Part shown: piece by piece, positions 12,801 to 23,568 of the stretch
How positions within the stretch are numbered: the stretch's first letter is position 1
How the letters are laid out: each line of letters begins with the position of its first letter
Source of the DNA: Taeniopygia guttata
Taxonomy: Eukaryota > Chordata > Aves > Passeriformes > Estrildidae
Assembly (NCBI RefSeq): GCF_048771995.1
Contig: NC_133027.1
Coordinates: 6,072,001 to 6,136,000 of the forward strand
Reading direction: 5' to 3'
DNA: 64,000 nucleotides
Translations under genes and position numbers: made by a program
The notes under the pieces: generated by a model
Told to the model about the DNA's origin: nothing
The model's database searches: none
What the model saw: the letters and a program-made list of their open reading frames with translations, nothing else

Positions 12801-15455
12801 AAGGAGTAATCAATCCACAAATCCAAACATTTTTCACTGCAAAAATGTAGGTGCCTAGATGTTTCAAAAGAAAAAAAAGGGTCCATGCTGGGATAAGAGC
12901 CTTGTTTTCAGAACATCAAAGAGGGTATCACAAGATGAAATGTGTATGAGGAAAAATAAATGAGTAAATAAATCCTGCTTTAATTTTCTCTCAGTGTGAC
13001 CTATATTATTTACATTGTGTTTGCCATTGCTGCAATCACTGTGCAGGGACAATTTCCTAGATAATCCAGGTCTGTATTTTGAAGCTGTTGCTACGCTACT
13101 GCTCTGTGCCCAGACTCCGCTGTGGCTGGAGCCACACACTGAGGGGGGCACAGGAGAGCCAGCTGAAAATTGATTCACAGACCTCTCTGCAGGTGCCTGA
13201 GGGAGGCACAGACTCAGCAAGGGTTGGAAACAAGACCTTTTACCCTTTGCATCCAAAAGATTAAGCAAACTGATCTGCCTGAAACACACATTCTGCTCGT
13301 GACTGATAGTTGGGGGACTGGGTGTTATCTGTAACAGAACGGCTGTCACTAATCTTTTCAGATTAGAGGATAATTTAGATAGGCATAAATCCAGCTGTGA
13401 AGAGACGCACAGCACAGTTTTCCTCCTCAGAAATAAGGGTTAGTACCTCTTAGGTTTATATGTGAAGACTAAAGAGATTACCAGTCTGCTGTACATGACA
13501 GGGTGGAGGAGGGAGCCAAAAAGCCACGCTGGGTCTGCACAGTGGTGTGGAGGTGTTAGAGGTGTATCCTCATTTTCTGAGTTAGCAGAGCAAAAGCGCT
13601 GGTGAGGGTGTCCTTCACACTGGATTTATGTCAGAGCAGTTCTCTGACTCCAAAACCATGCTATTTTCAGTGAGGGGTGATCAGTCTGATTATACCACTA
13701 AGAGAAACCTAAATTCTCACAGAAGAGAAACCTAACACTCTCCAAGTGAAATGGCAGCTGCAAATTGTGCGGTACTACTGTATTACACCTGTTTGCAAAT
13801 GGGCATGTGACAAATGGTTGAGACTGTCACTGAAACATTTATTGGGAAAACCACAGGGCTGCTGGAGGAACCACATGGATGTTAGAGGACTCAAAAATAT
13901 GTTAAAATAGACCAGATAAAGTGTCCTGACTAGAGAGTTAGATAAATGATGAATTAAAGAGGTGCTTGCTGTAGTAATTTTTTAGTATTGCTATTTGCAC
14001 TACCTGTATCTCCAAACTGGAGCCTAAGAATTATATAAATTAACTGGAGAAAGACTGGAAAAGGTCATAAAAATGACCCGTTAAAACAAACAAACAAACA
14101 AAATAACCCCAAACACAACACACCAAACCACTCAACATTTAGAAATGATGACTCAAGCTTGAAGGCAAGCTGAAGGATTTGTTTAGTTCAGGAAAGCAAA
14201 GACTGAAGGAAATTTGATTTGTGTCTTCTATATACATAAAGGTCTTGTCTATTCAAAAGAAAAATAGCATAATTCAGAGCAACAGAATTTTACTAAAGGC
14301 AAATAATTGTCTCAGAACAAAAATTAAGCACTGACAGGGACTAATTGGTATAGATGCTGAATGGGCATCACTGAATGTTCCCAAAGTAGCTTCTCTTAGG
14401 GACACTCTAGAGAAAACTGAGAGCAGGACACACCACCTGGTATTCCAAATTTGTATTTCTATACTTAATTGTACTTGTAAGGTATCTTAAGCTATTTTCA
14501 GGAATAAACAACCATTAATTTCATTTTAATTATCAAAACAGGTATCACGTTAGGATATTGGCTCCCCATGAGTCACTTCCTGCTGTGTACATGTCAGCTT
14601 CAGCATCTTGGTCTGTAAATCTGCCAAGACTGGAAGATTCTGAAAATAGTTCTTGGATCTTTTCCTTGCTCAGGTTGCTCAGTCAACACTATTTAAAAGA
14701 TGGATTATTAATCACTCAACCTTTTTCTAAGCTTATTAATAAGACCAAAATAATATTTGTTTACATCTGTTAGATTTATTATTTATAATATTTTAAAAAG
14801 CGAAAATGATATAAAAAGACAAACTACTATAATTCTGTGTACATATGAAGAGTTACAGCTGCCACCTGGCTTCAGCCTGAATTTACCTTTCTAGCTGCAA
14901 ACTTTGGTGGAGAAGATATGGCTGAACACCAGCCTAATGTGCTGTGTTGGAGTCAGTCAGAAGACTAACTGCTTTCCATTGCTAGGAGGTATCTGGACAC
15001 CCAGTTATGCTTACAAATATCTAACAGCCCAAAACTGCAAATGCAGTTGTTTTCCTCTCTAGATTATGAGTGTTGTAAGAAATGTTCAGTTCTGCTCAGC
15101 AAAACAGTTTAGCCACGAACTTCTGATTGGACATTCATGTGGTTCTGCTCTCTTCAAATTATATCTGTTTAAAATTAGATTTGTCCTGTGACTTCATGTT
15201 CTGAATCTAATTAATTCACATTCCTAAACAGAATTGTCAGAACAGATACCAGAATTCTTCATAAAACAAGAGAAAAGCCAACTCATTAGGAAGAAGTGTG
15301 ATCTTCCCAGTGACACAGTGAGTCTCACCGTCCCTGTGAGGAGCAAGGTCTGTCCTTCACAACAGTTCAGCTCAGCCTGGGGAGGCAGCAGGGAGCGAGC
15401 ACAGAGTTGTGGCACCAAGTTGGAGTCCTCAGACTTCCCTGGCTTGGAAATCAGA
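9865..15455 (-). other. CLIC5: CLIC5 intron, no supported gene
   Basis: This is intron of the long CLIC5 isoform. The longest open frame (12864-13415 minus, 183 codons) ends in a phenylalanine run encoded by a homopolymer and has no recognisable domain or flanking splice context; I treat it as chance. A short (CAAA)n run occurs near 14088-14103. Around 11230-11290 there are clustered ACGTCA/TGACGTC words, possibly CREB/ATF sites, without other support. Confidence 0.5.
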
Positions 15456-16021
15456 CAACCACAGAATCAGACTTGGTAAGGTTTGAAAAGCCATTTAAGA
15501 TCAAGTCCAACTGTCAACCAGCACAACCACCATGTTCAACATTAAATCAGGTTCTCAAGTGCCACATCCACGCATTTTTGGCTGCCCAGGGATGGTGACT
15601 CCACTTCCCTGAGTAGCCTGTTCCAGTGCTTGACAACCCTCTCCAAGCAAAAAAATAAAATTCCTAATATCCAATATAAACCTCCACTGGCACAACTTGA
15701 GGAATTTTCTCTCATCCTGTCACTCATTAATTGGGAGCAGAGCCCAACCCCCACCTGGCCTCTCCTTCCTTTCAGGGAGTTTGGAAAGCCAAAGCCCCCC
15801 AGCTCCCTCAGCTGCTTCTCATCAGACCTGTGCTCCAGACCCTTTCCCAGCTCTGTTCCCTTCTCTGGACACACACCAGCCCCTGAATTTCTTTTTTGTC
15901 ATGAGGGGCCCAGAACTGAACCGAGGATTTGAGGTGTGGCTTCAGCCATTCCCAGCACAGGGGACAGTCACTGCCTTGGCCCTGCTGGCCACACCATGGC
16001 TGGTGCAAGCCAGGTGCCATT
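15456..16021 (-). mobile_element. CR1 LINE fragment, left part, antisense copy
   Basis: This is a reverse-oriented avian CR1 3' region. Words such as 'cctgttccagtgcttgaca', 'ctaatatccaatataaacc', 'gctccagaccctttcccag' and 'ctggacacacaccagccc' appear in the CR1 order. It is split from its continuation at 16640-16800 by a solo LTR. It is old, with many scattered substitutions. It sits in the long CLIC5 intron, in the CLIC5 sense direction. Confidence 0.85.
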
Positions 16022-16639
16022 TGTGGGAATCCAGGGCTTCCCTCTGGCTGCCCTGGAGGGCCTGGGACCCTGGCAGGGGTCAGGAACCCCCTTGTACAGA
16101 GCCCTGAGAGACACTGTCTGTGATCTCTGTCCATGGAAAAGAGTTTTCAATCTTACAGGACAAATTACAAGCTCTGAGTGTTTGATGTAAGTAATAATTA
16201 AGTGTGGCATGGGTGCAAAAGTAAAATTTTAGGTTTCTAGATTAGGGGTTCAAAGGGGACAAGATGGAGGAATTGGGTGTGTCTTGTCCTTTTTCTCCTT
16301 CTTCATGCTCTCCATGTTTCACTGTGGTGTTGGCATTTTTCTATTGGTTTAGGCTGGGGACACACTGTTCAACGTAGGTGACAGATATTGGCACGTTATT
16401 GTAAATCCAGCACAGGTAGTTTCTGGTATATAATGTTTGTAACATCCCACTGAGGGGCAGAGCCCCACACGCTGCCCTGCAGGACAGAGCTGCGGCAGGG
16501 CAGCAGAACATGTTAGAGATAAACAGAATAAACAATCTTGAAAACAGCACAGACGAATTATGGCTTCTTCTTTGGCAGCGGGGCAGAAAGACAGAGACTT
16601 TTTACAATCTTGGAATCATCAATACCTCAGATTCTGACA
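16022..16639 (+). mobile_element. Solo LTR of endogenous retrovirus (copy A, 618 bp)
   Basis: The element begins TGTGG and ends GACA, the TG...CA ends of a retroviral LTR. It is flanked on both sides by the 6-bp duplication GCCATT (16016-16021 and 16640-16645). A TATATAA word near 16427 and an AATAAA near 16527 fit the U3-R-U5 order on the plus strand. A second copy of the same family lies in opposite orientation at 51571-52190. A 6-bp duplication suits a class II (alpha/beta, ERVK-like) lineage. No internal viral genes are present, so this is a recombined solo LTR. It looks whole from end to end. The two copies differ by roughly 10-15% by eye, which suggests moderate age. Confidence 0.92.
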
Positions 16640-16800
16640 GCCATTGGCCTTCTTGCCCACCTGGGCACACCTGGGTCATGTTCAGCTGCTGTAGCAGCAC
16701 CCCCAGGTCCTTTGCCAGCTTTCCAGCCACTCTTCTCACAGCCTGCAGCACTGCAGGAGTTGTGACCCAAGTGCAGGACTCAGCACTTCAAATGAGGAAG
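16640..16800 (-). mobile_element. CR1 LINE fragment, right part, antisense copy
   Basis: This continues the CR1 interrupted by the solo LTR. 'ggccttcttgcccacctggg', 'cacccccaggtccttt' and 'gacccaagtgcaggactc' are standard CR1 words in reverse orientation. The CR1 reading resumes exactly after the duplicated GCCATT, which confirms the nested insertion. Confidence 0.85.
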
Positions 16801-17039
16801 TCAAAAACATCTTCTTGGGGAAAAAAAAAAAAATCCTTTATTTTCCAGCTCCTGACTTAATGAAATTTTACAAATTTTTTCATAATTCCATACAGAAATA
16901 GCTAAATGTGTAGGTTCTGATTCTTAAATATAAGCACTGGTATCCACTAAAAGGACAAGAGGCAATAAGCACAAATTTAGATATAGAAAATTCAATTTAA
17001 AACAGTTTTATCATGAGGGTAGGACATGAGAATGGTTGC

Positions 17040-17205
17040 ACTGAGAAGTTGTGGTTTCTTCATCTTTGGAAATATTGAAAACCAAACATGACCCTGAGCA
17101 AGCTGTTGTAGGTGATCCTGCTCTGAGTAAGGAGTTGGACAAGGTGATCTCCAGAGATGCTCTCCAGCATCCACAACTCTGTTACTTCAGTGCAGTGATC
17201 CAACA
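17040..17205 (+). mobile_element. CR1 LINE 3'-end fragment
   Basis: Decayed plus-strand CR1 tail: 'cctgagcaagctgttgtagg', 'gatcctgctctgag', 'gagttggacaaggtgatctc' and 'cagagatgctctcca' follow the consensus order of a CR1 3' end. It lies in the CLIC5 intron. Confidence 0.75.
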
Positions 17206-20000
17206 GGTGCATATTGATGATGCTAAACCACAGCATAACATTTGTATTTTTGTCTAACACAAGGTGGTTATTGCTTAGGGTAAAGTTCTTTTCGGAACTG
17301 TATTCCTATGGCACAAATGAGTACAGAGAGGCTATAATCTGTAGTCAGTTTCTGGTCGTCAAAAAACAGAAGGGCAATGATTTTCTTCTGAAAAGAAAAT
17401 TAGAGGACTGGTCTTTAAATAATAACTTAAGCTTCAGGAAAACCAAAAAGTTAAAATTTTCAAAGAAACCCAAATCTTCAGAACAAATATCCTGTTCAAC
17501 AGGAAAATACAGTGTACAGGTGAGAAGGCTGGACCTTGGAGCTATGATTGGATCAGGCTGTCCTGTGCACTCAGTAACACAGCCCATGTGCCAGTCATAT
17601 TTGTGTTCAAATTGCAAAGGCTTTTGTTTGAATAAATTACAGAGTTATTGAAAGAGCATTAAAGTGGCTGTGACAAGCCTGGACATGCTGGATTCACACA
17701 AACAGATTCATGTTGTTACATGCTGTATTCTGCTGTTAAAGGCACAGGGAATTCCTTTTTTACCTTATGGCACATCCTGAAATAGCCCACTGAAATGACA
17801 TAGTTACCAAGCACTGATAATCTGTGAGAAATGAGTTAAAGTGATGTAAACATTTTCTTGGTGTCTAATGAATGGACTACTGTGAACATTATCCATCCAG
17901 CTGCACTGTGAGTTAAATACCATTTAATCTTCCCACTTTCTCTGGTGTTCAGTCCTCTGATACTCATGTTCCAGTCATTCACAGAGATTTATTAGGTCTA
18001 CAAGCAAAGGGAGGAATAAATAGTGGCAGAACTGTCATGATCACTGTTGTCCTACAGCACCAGGTCCTGCTGTTAGTGTCTGCAGAAAAGTGCAAACCCA
18101 GAGGAACCCAATTTCAGAGCAACACTGTCCTCAGGTGGGCTACAGACCATGAGAGAAAGGAACCATCTGTGACTAATATTTATTGACACAACTGAGGTAT
18201 TAGTTCCCTGTGCAAGAAGCCACAGACCTCAGGGATTTCACTACTCTTGTTATATATTATTCTGTGACATTCCATTCTACAGGCTGACTTTTGCTATCTA
18301 GATAATTAAAGAGAGCAAAGCTGGATCTGCACTCCATGGAGTTACTGCTTTATCACCTTGATACCATAAAGATAGAAAAACAAAAAGCCAAAAACGAAAC
18401 ATCATCACGTTCTCAAGGAGTAAAACACTGTAGCAGGAGTTCAGTTCAGTCACCTACCCAGCAGTACCCAGTGCCCTGTCCACTGGGCACAGCATGGATC
18501 ACCTGAGAGCCTCTTGTCTCAGCCTTTCAGCCAATTAGGAATGTCTTGGGGCTCAAGGACATCCCAAAGACACCAGGCAGTCACGTTTTGCAAGTGAAGA
18601 GAGCACAGTTTGCCTTTCTCTCTGGAGCAGCTGATAAGAACCTTTATGGGATAATCAACTACTCTGCACAACAAAGGCAAGGAAAAGGACTTTCCTCAGA
18701 CCTTGTCCCTGACAGTTCTAGTCAAAATGCCTCTCCTTTCAATTTTTGAAATTAACCCAAACAACTCTGCTTGAATGGGAACATCTGCACACATTTCTTA
18801 TTTTATCCATAGAAAAAGACATTGTTATTTTGAAATAAGAGGAATGAGAAAGAATAAGGAAATTAAAGAGATTATTTTAAAGCCCAAATACAGGTTGCTA
18901 ACACCATGTAGTTGATAACAAACATAATGTATTCAATTGCTGCAACTTTTAACACATACACAGGACTACATGCAGAAATATAAAACAGAACTATGCCACA
19001 GCTCTTACTTTGACCATATAATCAACATATTTTTAGCAATGACCATGATCCAGTCACAGAAATAGGACAGGTGCTGTTTCAGGGAGTCATTTAACCAAAT
19101 AACGACTACTGAAAACACTTCTCATTATGTGTGGTGACAAAATCTCTTCTGCTTGCAAAGCCCCTATGGAACTAAGAAACAGATATTGATAATATTACTT
19201 ATGTTGAAAAGTGACAAACTTCATAAGGCTTTTTTGAAATAACAGAATATTAAAATCGTGGTGTACTGTTCAATTCAAGGTACACAAGATCTTGAACATT
19301 TTTATATAGTTAAAAAGAAGGAGCTGCCAGGCCTGTGTTTCAGCCTAATAAATGTTGAGAAAGGTTAAATGCAAGTGCTTTTATAAAGGGAATCATAGTG
19401 TTTATTCAAGAACACAGGTGTTTACAGTTTTGAAAGCTAAGCAATCCTTTTTAAGGTGAGAGAAAGTGTGAAAGCCCTCTCAGTAATTTATACCTAATTG
19501 GAAATTAATGAAAATATATGTTGAAATTGTCACAGAAATACCTAAATCTAAATATTGAAATAAATGAAAGAAAACTTTCTTTCAGGCATGAGCATTATTT
19601 GAACTATATATTTTATTTTCTTCATAGCATTCACAGCTATTACTTTTGAGGTCTGAGCTACCAGATAGTGAAGTGTAGGGATGGCTGAAATAGCTCAACT
19701 AAATAGTAGCAGCTTAGCTGCAACAGCAGGGAGGTTTCCCAGAATAAATGAATTGCAGCAACAATCAGAATACCTACACCCTACTTACTTCCACCTGAAT
19801 GAAGAAATCCCGGGCATTTCAACACAACACAAATCACCTCTTTCTCTGCTGAAAGATGCAAGAGGTAAGTGAAGAGATTGGCTCCTTGCAGCAGAGTTGG
19901 GAGCAAAGCAGTGGGCAGCTGTATTTCACTCATTTGGAGAACACACATATTGATTTGGGCTTTAAAACTAGGGTATGCTTAGGAGCACCCGGGTTCTTAC
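17206..20000 (-). other. CLIC5: CLIC5 intron just after the long first exon
   Basis: No supported gene or recognisable mobile element. A 145-codon open frame on the plus strand (17214-17651) has no recognisable domain and lies in intron; I treat it as chance. Confidence 0.5.
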
Positions 20001-20489
20001 CTTTACAAAAATGGAAATCTCCAAATCTTCCTGAAAGTTGTTTGTTTCTCCGTTATTGTTAAGGGGAAACTTGAGGGAAGTTGAAGAGTTGGTAAAAGTG
20101 CTCTGCCTCTGACGAAACTGGAAATCTGGAGGAAAATGCAGGTTGCTTTCAAACATTGTGCCCTCTGTGTCTTTGTCTTCCAGAGCTGGGCTCATCACAT
20201 GCATCTGCTGCTGTGGGTAATCTTCTTCAGCACCATGGTGAGATGAAGAATCATCTTCTCCATCACTTCCATGCTGAGAGGCCACAGAATTATTACAGCT
20301 ATCTTCTGAGTTCTCCTTACTACCATCCATGTTTTCTGGGGTATTAATGATGGAAAAGGGGGATGCTGAATCTTCACGGACATGATGAAAAAAAGCACCC
20401 TCAGAATTATTTTCCTCAGAATCTGAAACCTCAGAGACAGTGGTGTCCTTAGCATTTTGATTGATGTGAGTGAAGACTGGATCTTCCAT
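20001..20489 (-). CDS. CLIC5: CLIC5 long first coding exon (CLIC5B-position isoform)
   Basis: The minus strand encodes 163 residues from MEDPVFTHIN to DLEISIFVK, then a GTAAGA donor in phase 0. The ending copies the '-EI-LFVK' junction shared by all CLIC first exons and by the short exon at 959-1021. The ATG has an excellent context (gcagccATGG). The unique part is acidic and rich in Ser, Asp, Glu, Asn and His, with runs such as SDSEENNSEG (22-31) and SDGEDDSSSHH (75-85). It is probably disordered, with possible CK2 sites. It has one tyrosine (residue 91). Known mammalian CLIC5B/p64 N-terminal regions are tyrosine-rich, so this is either a fast-diverged orthologue or a different exon. The identity as a CLIC5 exon is firm from junction, phase, strand and synteny. 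The function of the extension is unknown. Confidence 0.85.
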
Positions 20490-20922
20490 GGCTGCTGGCT
20501 GGTGGGCTTTGCCTGCCTGCTGTTACCTTACAGACTACAATTAAAGTGAGATGTTGATAGACAAGGCTCCTCAGGAGGAAGCAGAGTCTGTGGTGTACTT
20601 TCTGAATGCTCAGCTACACATGGCAGATCTCCAACAATCATTTACTGAGAGCCTTGAATCAACAACTGCACTTCCACCGAAGTAAAAAGTTGTCTCACTT
20701 TTAACCCCTTTGTCAATCTGACTCCTGGGAACTGTATCTCAGGAGCTGTAATCAGTTGTTCCCCCAGATTTTGCCTGGGTAAGTATAGCAAATACCAGCT
20801 GAAGAACCTATCAGTACTAGAAAAATACAGTAAAAAAAAAAAAGTATTCTTACATAGGAAGTCAAAAATAATTCTACTGGAAATCTTATTTATGTAAAGA
20901 GGTAGAAATGCAGACTTCACCC

Positions 20923-20955
20923 ACTCACTCATATTTTCACAAAATATGAGTGAGT
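20923..20955. repeat. Perfect inverted repeat, 15-bp arms, 3-nt loop
   Basis: Left arm actcactcatatttt (20923-20937), loop cac, right arm aaaatatgagtgagt (20941-20955). The arms are exact reverse complements. It lies about 430 bp upstream of the long CLIC5 start codon in minus-strand sense. Confidence 0.95.
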
Positions 20956-23524
20956 TTTTTCACAAAAACTTCAAGGAAAAGCAAGACAAAAGTGCTTCAA
21001 TAATACAAGCAATCATCTACAACATTTTAATGGTAACTTACAAAATCATCATCAACTGAAGATAATTTATGAAAAAACTACAAAAAAAAAAAAAGGGGTA
21101 AATTTTAACTCTTTCCAACATTGCCATGCATTCACTTTGGGGGCCACACATTTCACATTTGGCATTGTCCTCCTCTGAACTATATAAACTAGGGCCAAAA
21201 CTGTAAAAGCTCTCATAAGCTGCACTGGGAATACAGGAAAAGAAAGCAATGAAGAAGTATTAATCATGTATTGATTATATATACATAATGCATCAATTAA
21301 TTATAATCACATTTTGGTTATGTATCTCCATGTTGTAAGACATAAACTGTAGAAATCTAGTTTGCCGCCTTGTGTATACAGTTCCTTCTGTAATGAATGG
21401 AGAGACACACCAAACTGCACAGAACCTAAACTGGGTGAATACTGCCAGCTTTAGCATAAAATTAACTGCCCTTATAGAGACAGATACCCATTCCAGAGTG
21501 ACTGAATTTAACAGAGCTGAAACTTCTGGAAGATCCAAACCTGCAGTTATCAAACTATTATAAAGTTACCAATCTATTCAAGTCACGAGAACTTCAAGCC
21601 TTATTGACTAAAGACTTTTGATCTCCATGTTTACTGCATCTGGATTACATAGATTTTTACAAGAATTCTTATAAAGTAATTATATTTAACCTTTTGGGGT
21701 TGAGTCAAAAGGAAAATGAAGGTGTTTTCCTCCTGCCCCAACCTTGTAACTTTCTGAGAGGTAACTGCCAAAGCCAGGTTAGATTTCTTAAAGAAATAAA
21801 GAAGAGAATTGAAAGATGGTAATTCAAACCATTCACGCAGAACAAGAAGGGAACACAAGCTGTTTCACAGTGCAGGATAGCAGGTGCAGCTTGCCTGGGA
21901 TTTGGGACTGTAGTTAACTGCCATTACTCTAAAATTAAGAAGTTTAGAGTACTACTAAAATTAAACATCAAAAGTAAATCAGTATTTCATCTTACTTAAC
22001 TTAGGGCTCCTAGATAACCTGAAATGTGCCAAGGTTACAACCACTGTGATTGTACAGTACAATGATGCAGGTAAGTATCAGAAATCAATGAGGTCTCTTA
22101 GCTCACAAAGGCATTTCTGGCCTGCTGCAACGCAAGGACTTCAAGGATACATTACCCATTACCAAGGCCTAATTCCAACTCTTTTTACCCCCACATTCCT
22201 GCCTGGCACAAGTGGTCGATCACCAAAAAGGATAAAGGACATCTCTTTACATTGTAACTCCACAGTTCCTCACATGGAAATCCTGACTCGGAGATTCTGA
22301 AATGTGTGCTGTGTAATCTGTCTTGCAAACTTCAAGCACCCAAGAGTAAGGCTAATGATAAGACTGATTTTAAAATCATGAACTTAAATTACTGAAGTTC
22401 CAGAAAATTCAGAAAAGCAATAAAACAGCTGGTAAAGTTTTATAAATTCAACTTCTTTTAGGACTACTTTTCACTTCTAAGAAAACACTTGGATTTCTTC
22501 ATATTTTGTAGAAAGACAAATGTACTTCTGCCTGGGTCTGTTCAGCTTGCTCTCAGCATGACTTTGATCAGCAACTCCCACTGATCTTCAACCCCTTCTT
22601 ACAGAGTGCTTGCAGGATTAAACTCGCTGAGATCATAAAAACTCTCTCCTTAATAACTTGCCTGGCAAACAGTTTGAGGGGAAAAAAGAACACAGAAATA
22701 TGCATGACACAAAACAAAGAACAAAGTCCAGTTGTACTCCAGTCCATGACTTTTTTTCCCCCCTCCACAAAGGCAACATTTGCAGGATGCAGCAGCACCT
22801 GCTGGAGGGTTTAAAATATCACAAGTAAAGCAAGGGGTAAGAGCATAAGGTGAGTATTATTCAAAAATAAATACAGTTGATGTGGGTTTCTTTAATGTGA
22901 GTTATCCAAGTTCTTCTTTCCCCTGCCACCCTCCACAAGCAACGAAAAGTAACATTAAGTATCCAGTGAAATGGGACATCTCTCCTGCACAGAAGTGAGA
23001 GGGAAGAGGTTGTATGAGGCAGGAGAGCAAAAAAAAGGTCTCAGCACAACTAAAGCCCTCTGAGTAAAAGTCCCACCCTGTAGCCATGAGAATGCAAGAT
23101 TACAAAACAGAGATCACCAACTTCATCCATTCCCTAAATTCCTCTGCTCCCAAATCTAGAAGGTGTTGAGTTAATGTGGAAATTAGTAACACAATACTTT
23201 CTGTTGCTAATTCGGTAATCCAGGTTGTGTCACTGATCTGGACCCATGTGAGCCATTGGTAATGCTGATCACCAGCTCTGCAGAAACACAAAGAAACACA
23301 AAAACCATAAACAGAAAAGTTCATAAAAGGACAAAGAACATGAGCAGTAGAACTCCTTATTTTCAGGAGAAACTTGTTTTTTACTTAATGACTGAATTTC
23401 TGATTTTACTTCAACTTTATTCTTTTTAAAGGAAGACATACCAGAATCAACATGATTACAAGTCCAGCTAGTGTACTCAGACAGAAGTTACAGTTTTGTT
23501 AGTGTTCAGCACCTGGAATAAGCA

Positions 23525-23568
23525 AATCACTGATTCTTTCCACAGTCCAGTGGGAAGAATCAGTGATT
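23525..23568. repeat. Inverted repeat, 17-bp arms, 10-nt loop
   Basis: Left arm aatcactgattctttcc (23525-23541) pairs with gggaagaatcagtgatt (23552-23568) with one mismatch. It is followed by two copies of 'ttcaggtgatgagc' about 20 bp apart. It is in intergenic DNA with no assigned role. Confidence 0.92.

Noticed and set aside
12864-13415. 183-codon open frame on the minus strand in a CLIC5 intron
   Set aside because: No recognisable domain, no splice or promoter context, and its C terminus is a homopolymer-coded phenylalanine run. It is probably chance.
17214-17651. 145-codon open frame on the plus strand
   Set aside because: Antisense inside the CLIC5 intron, lysine-rich from AT-rich DNA, no domain or gene context.
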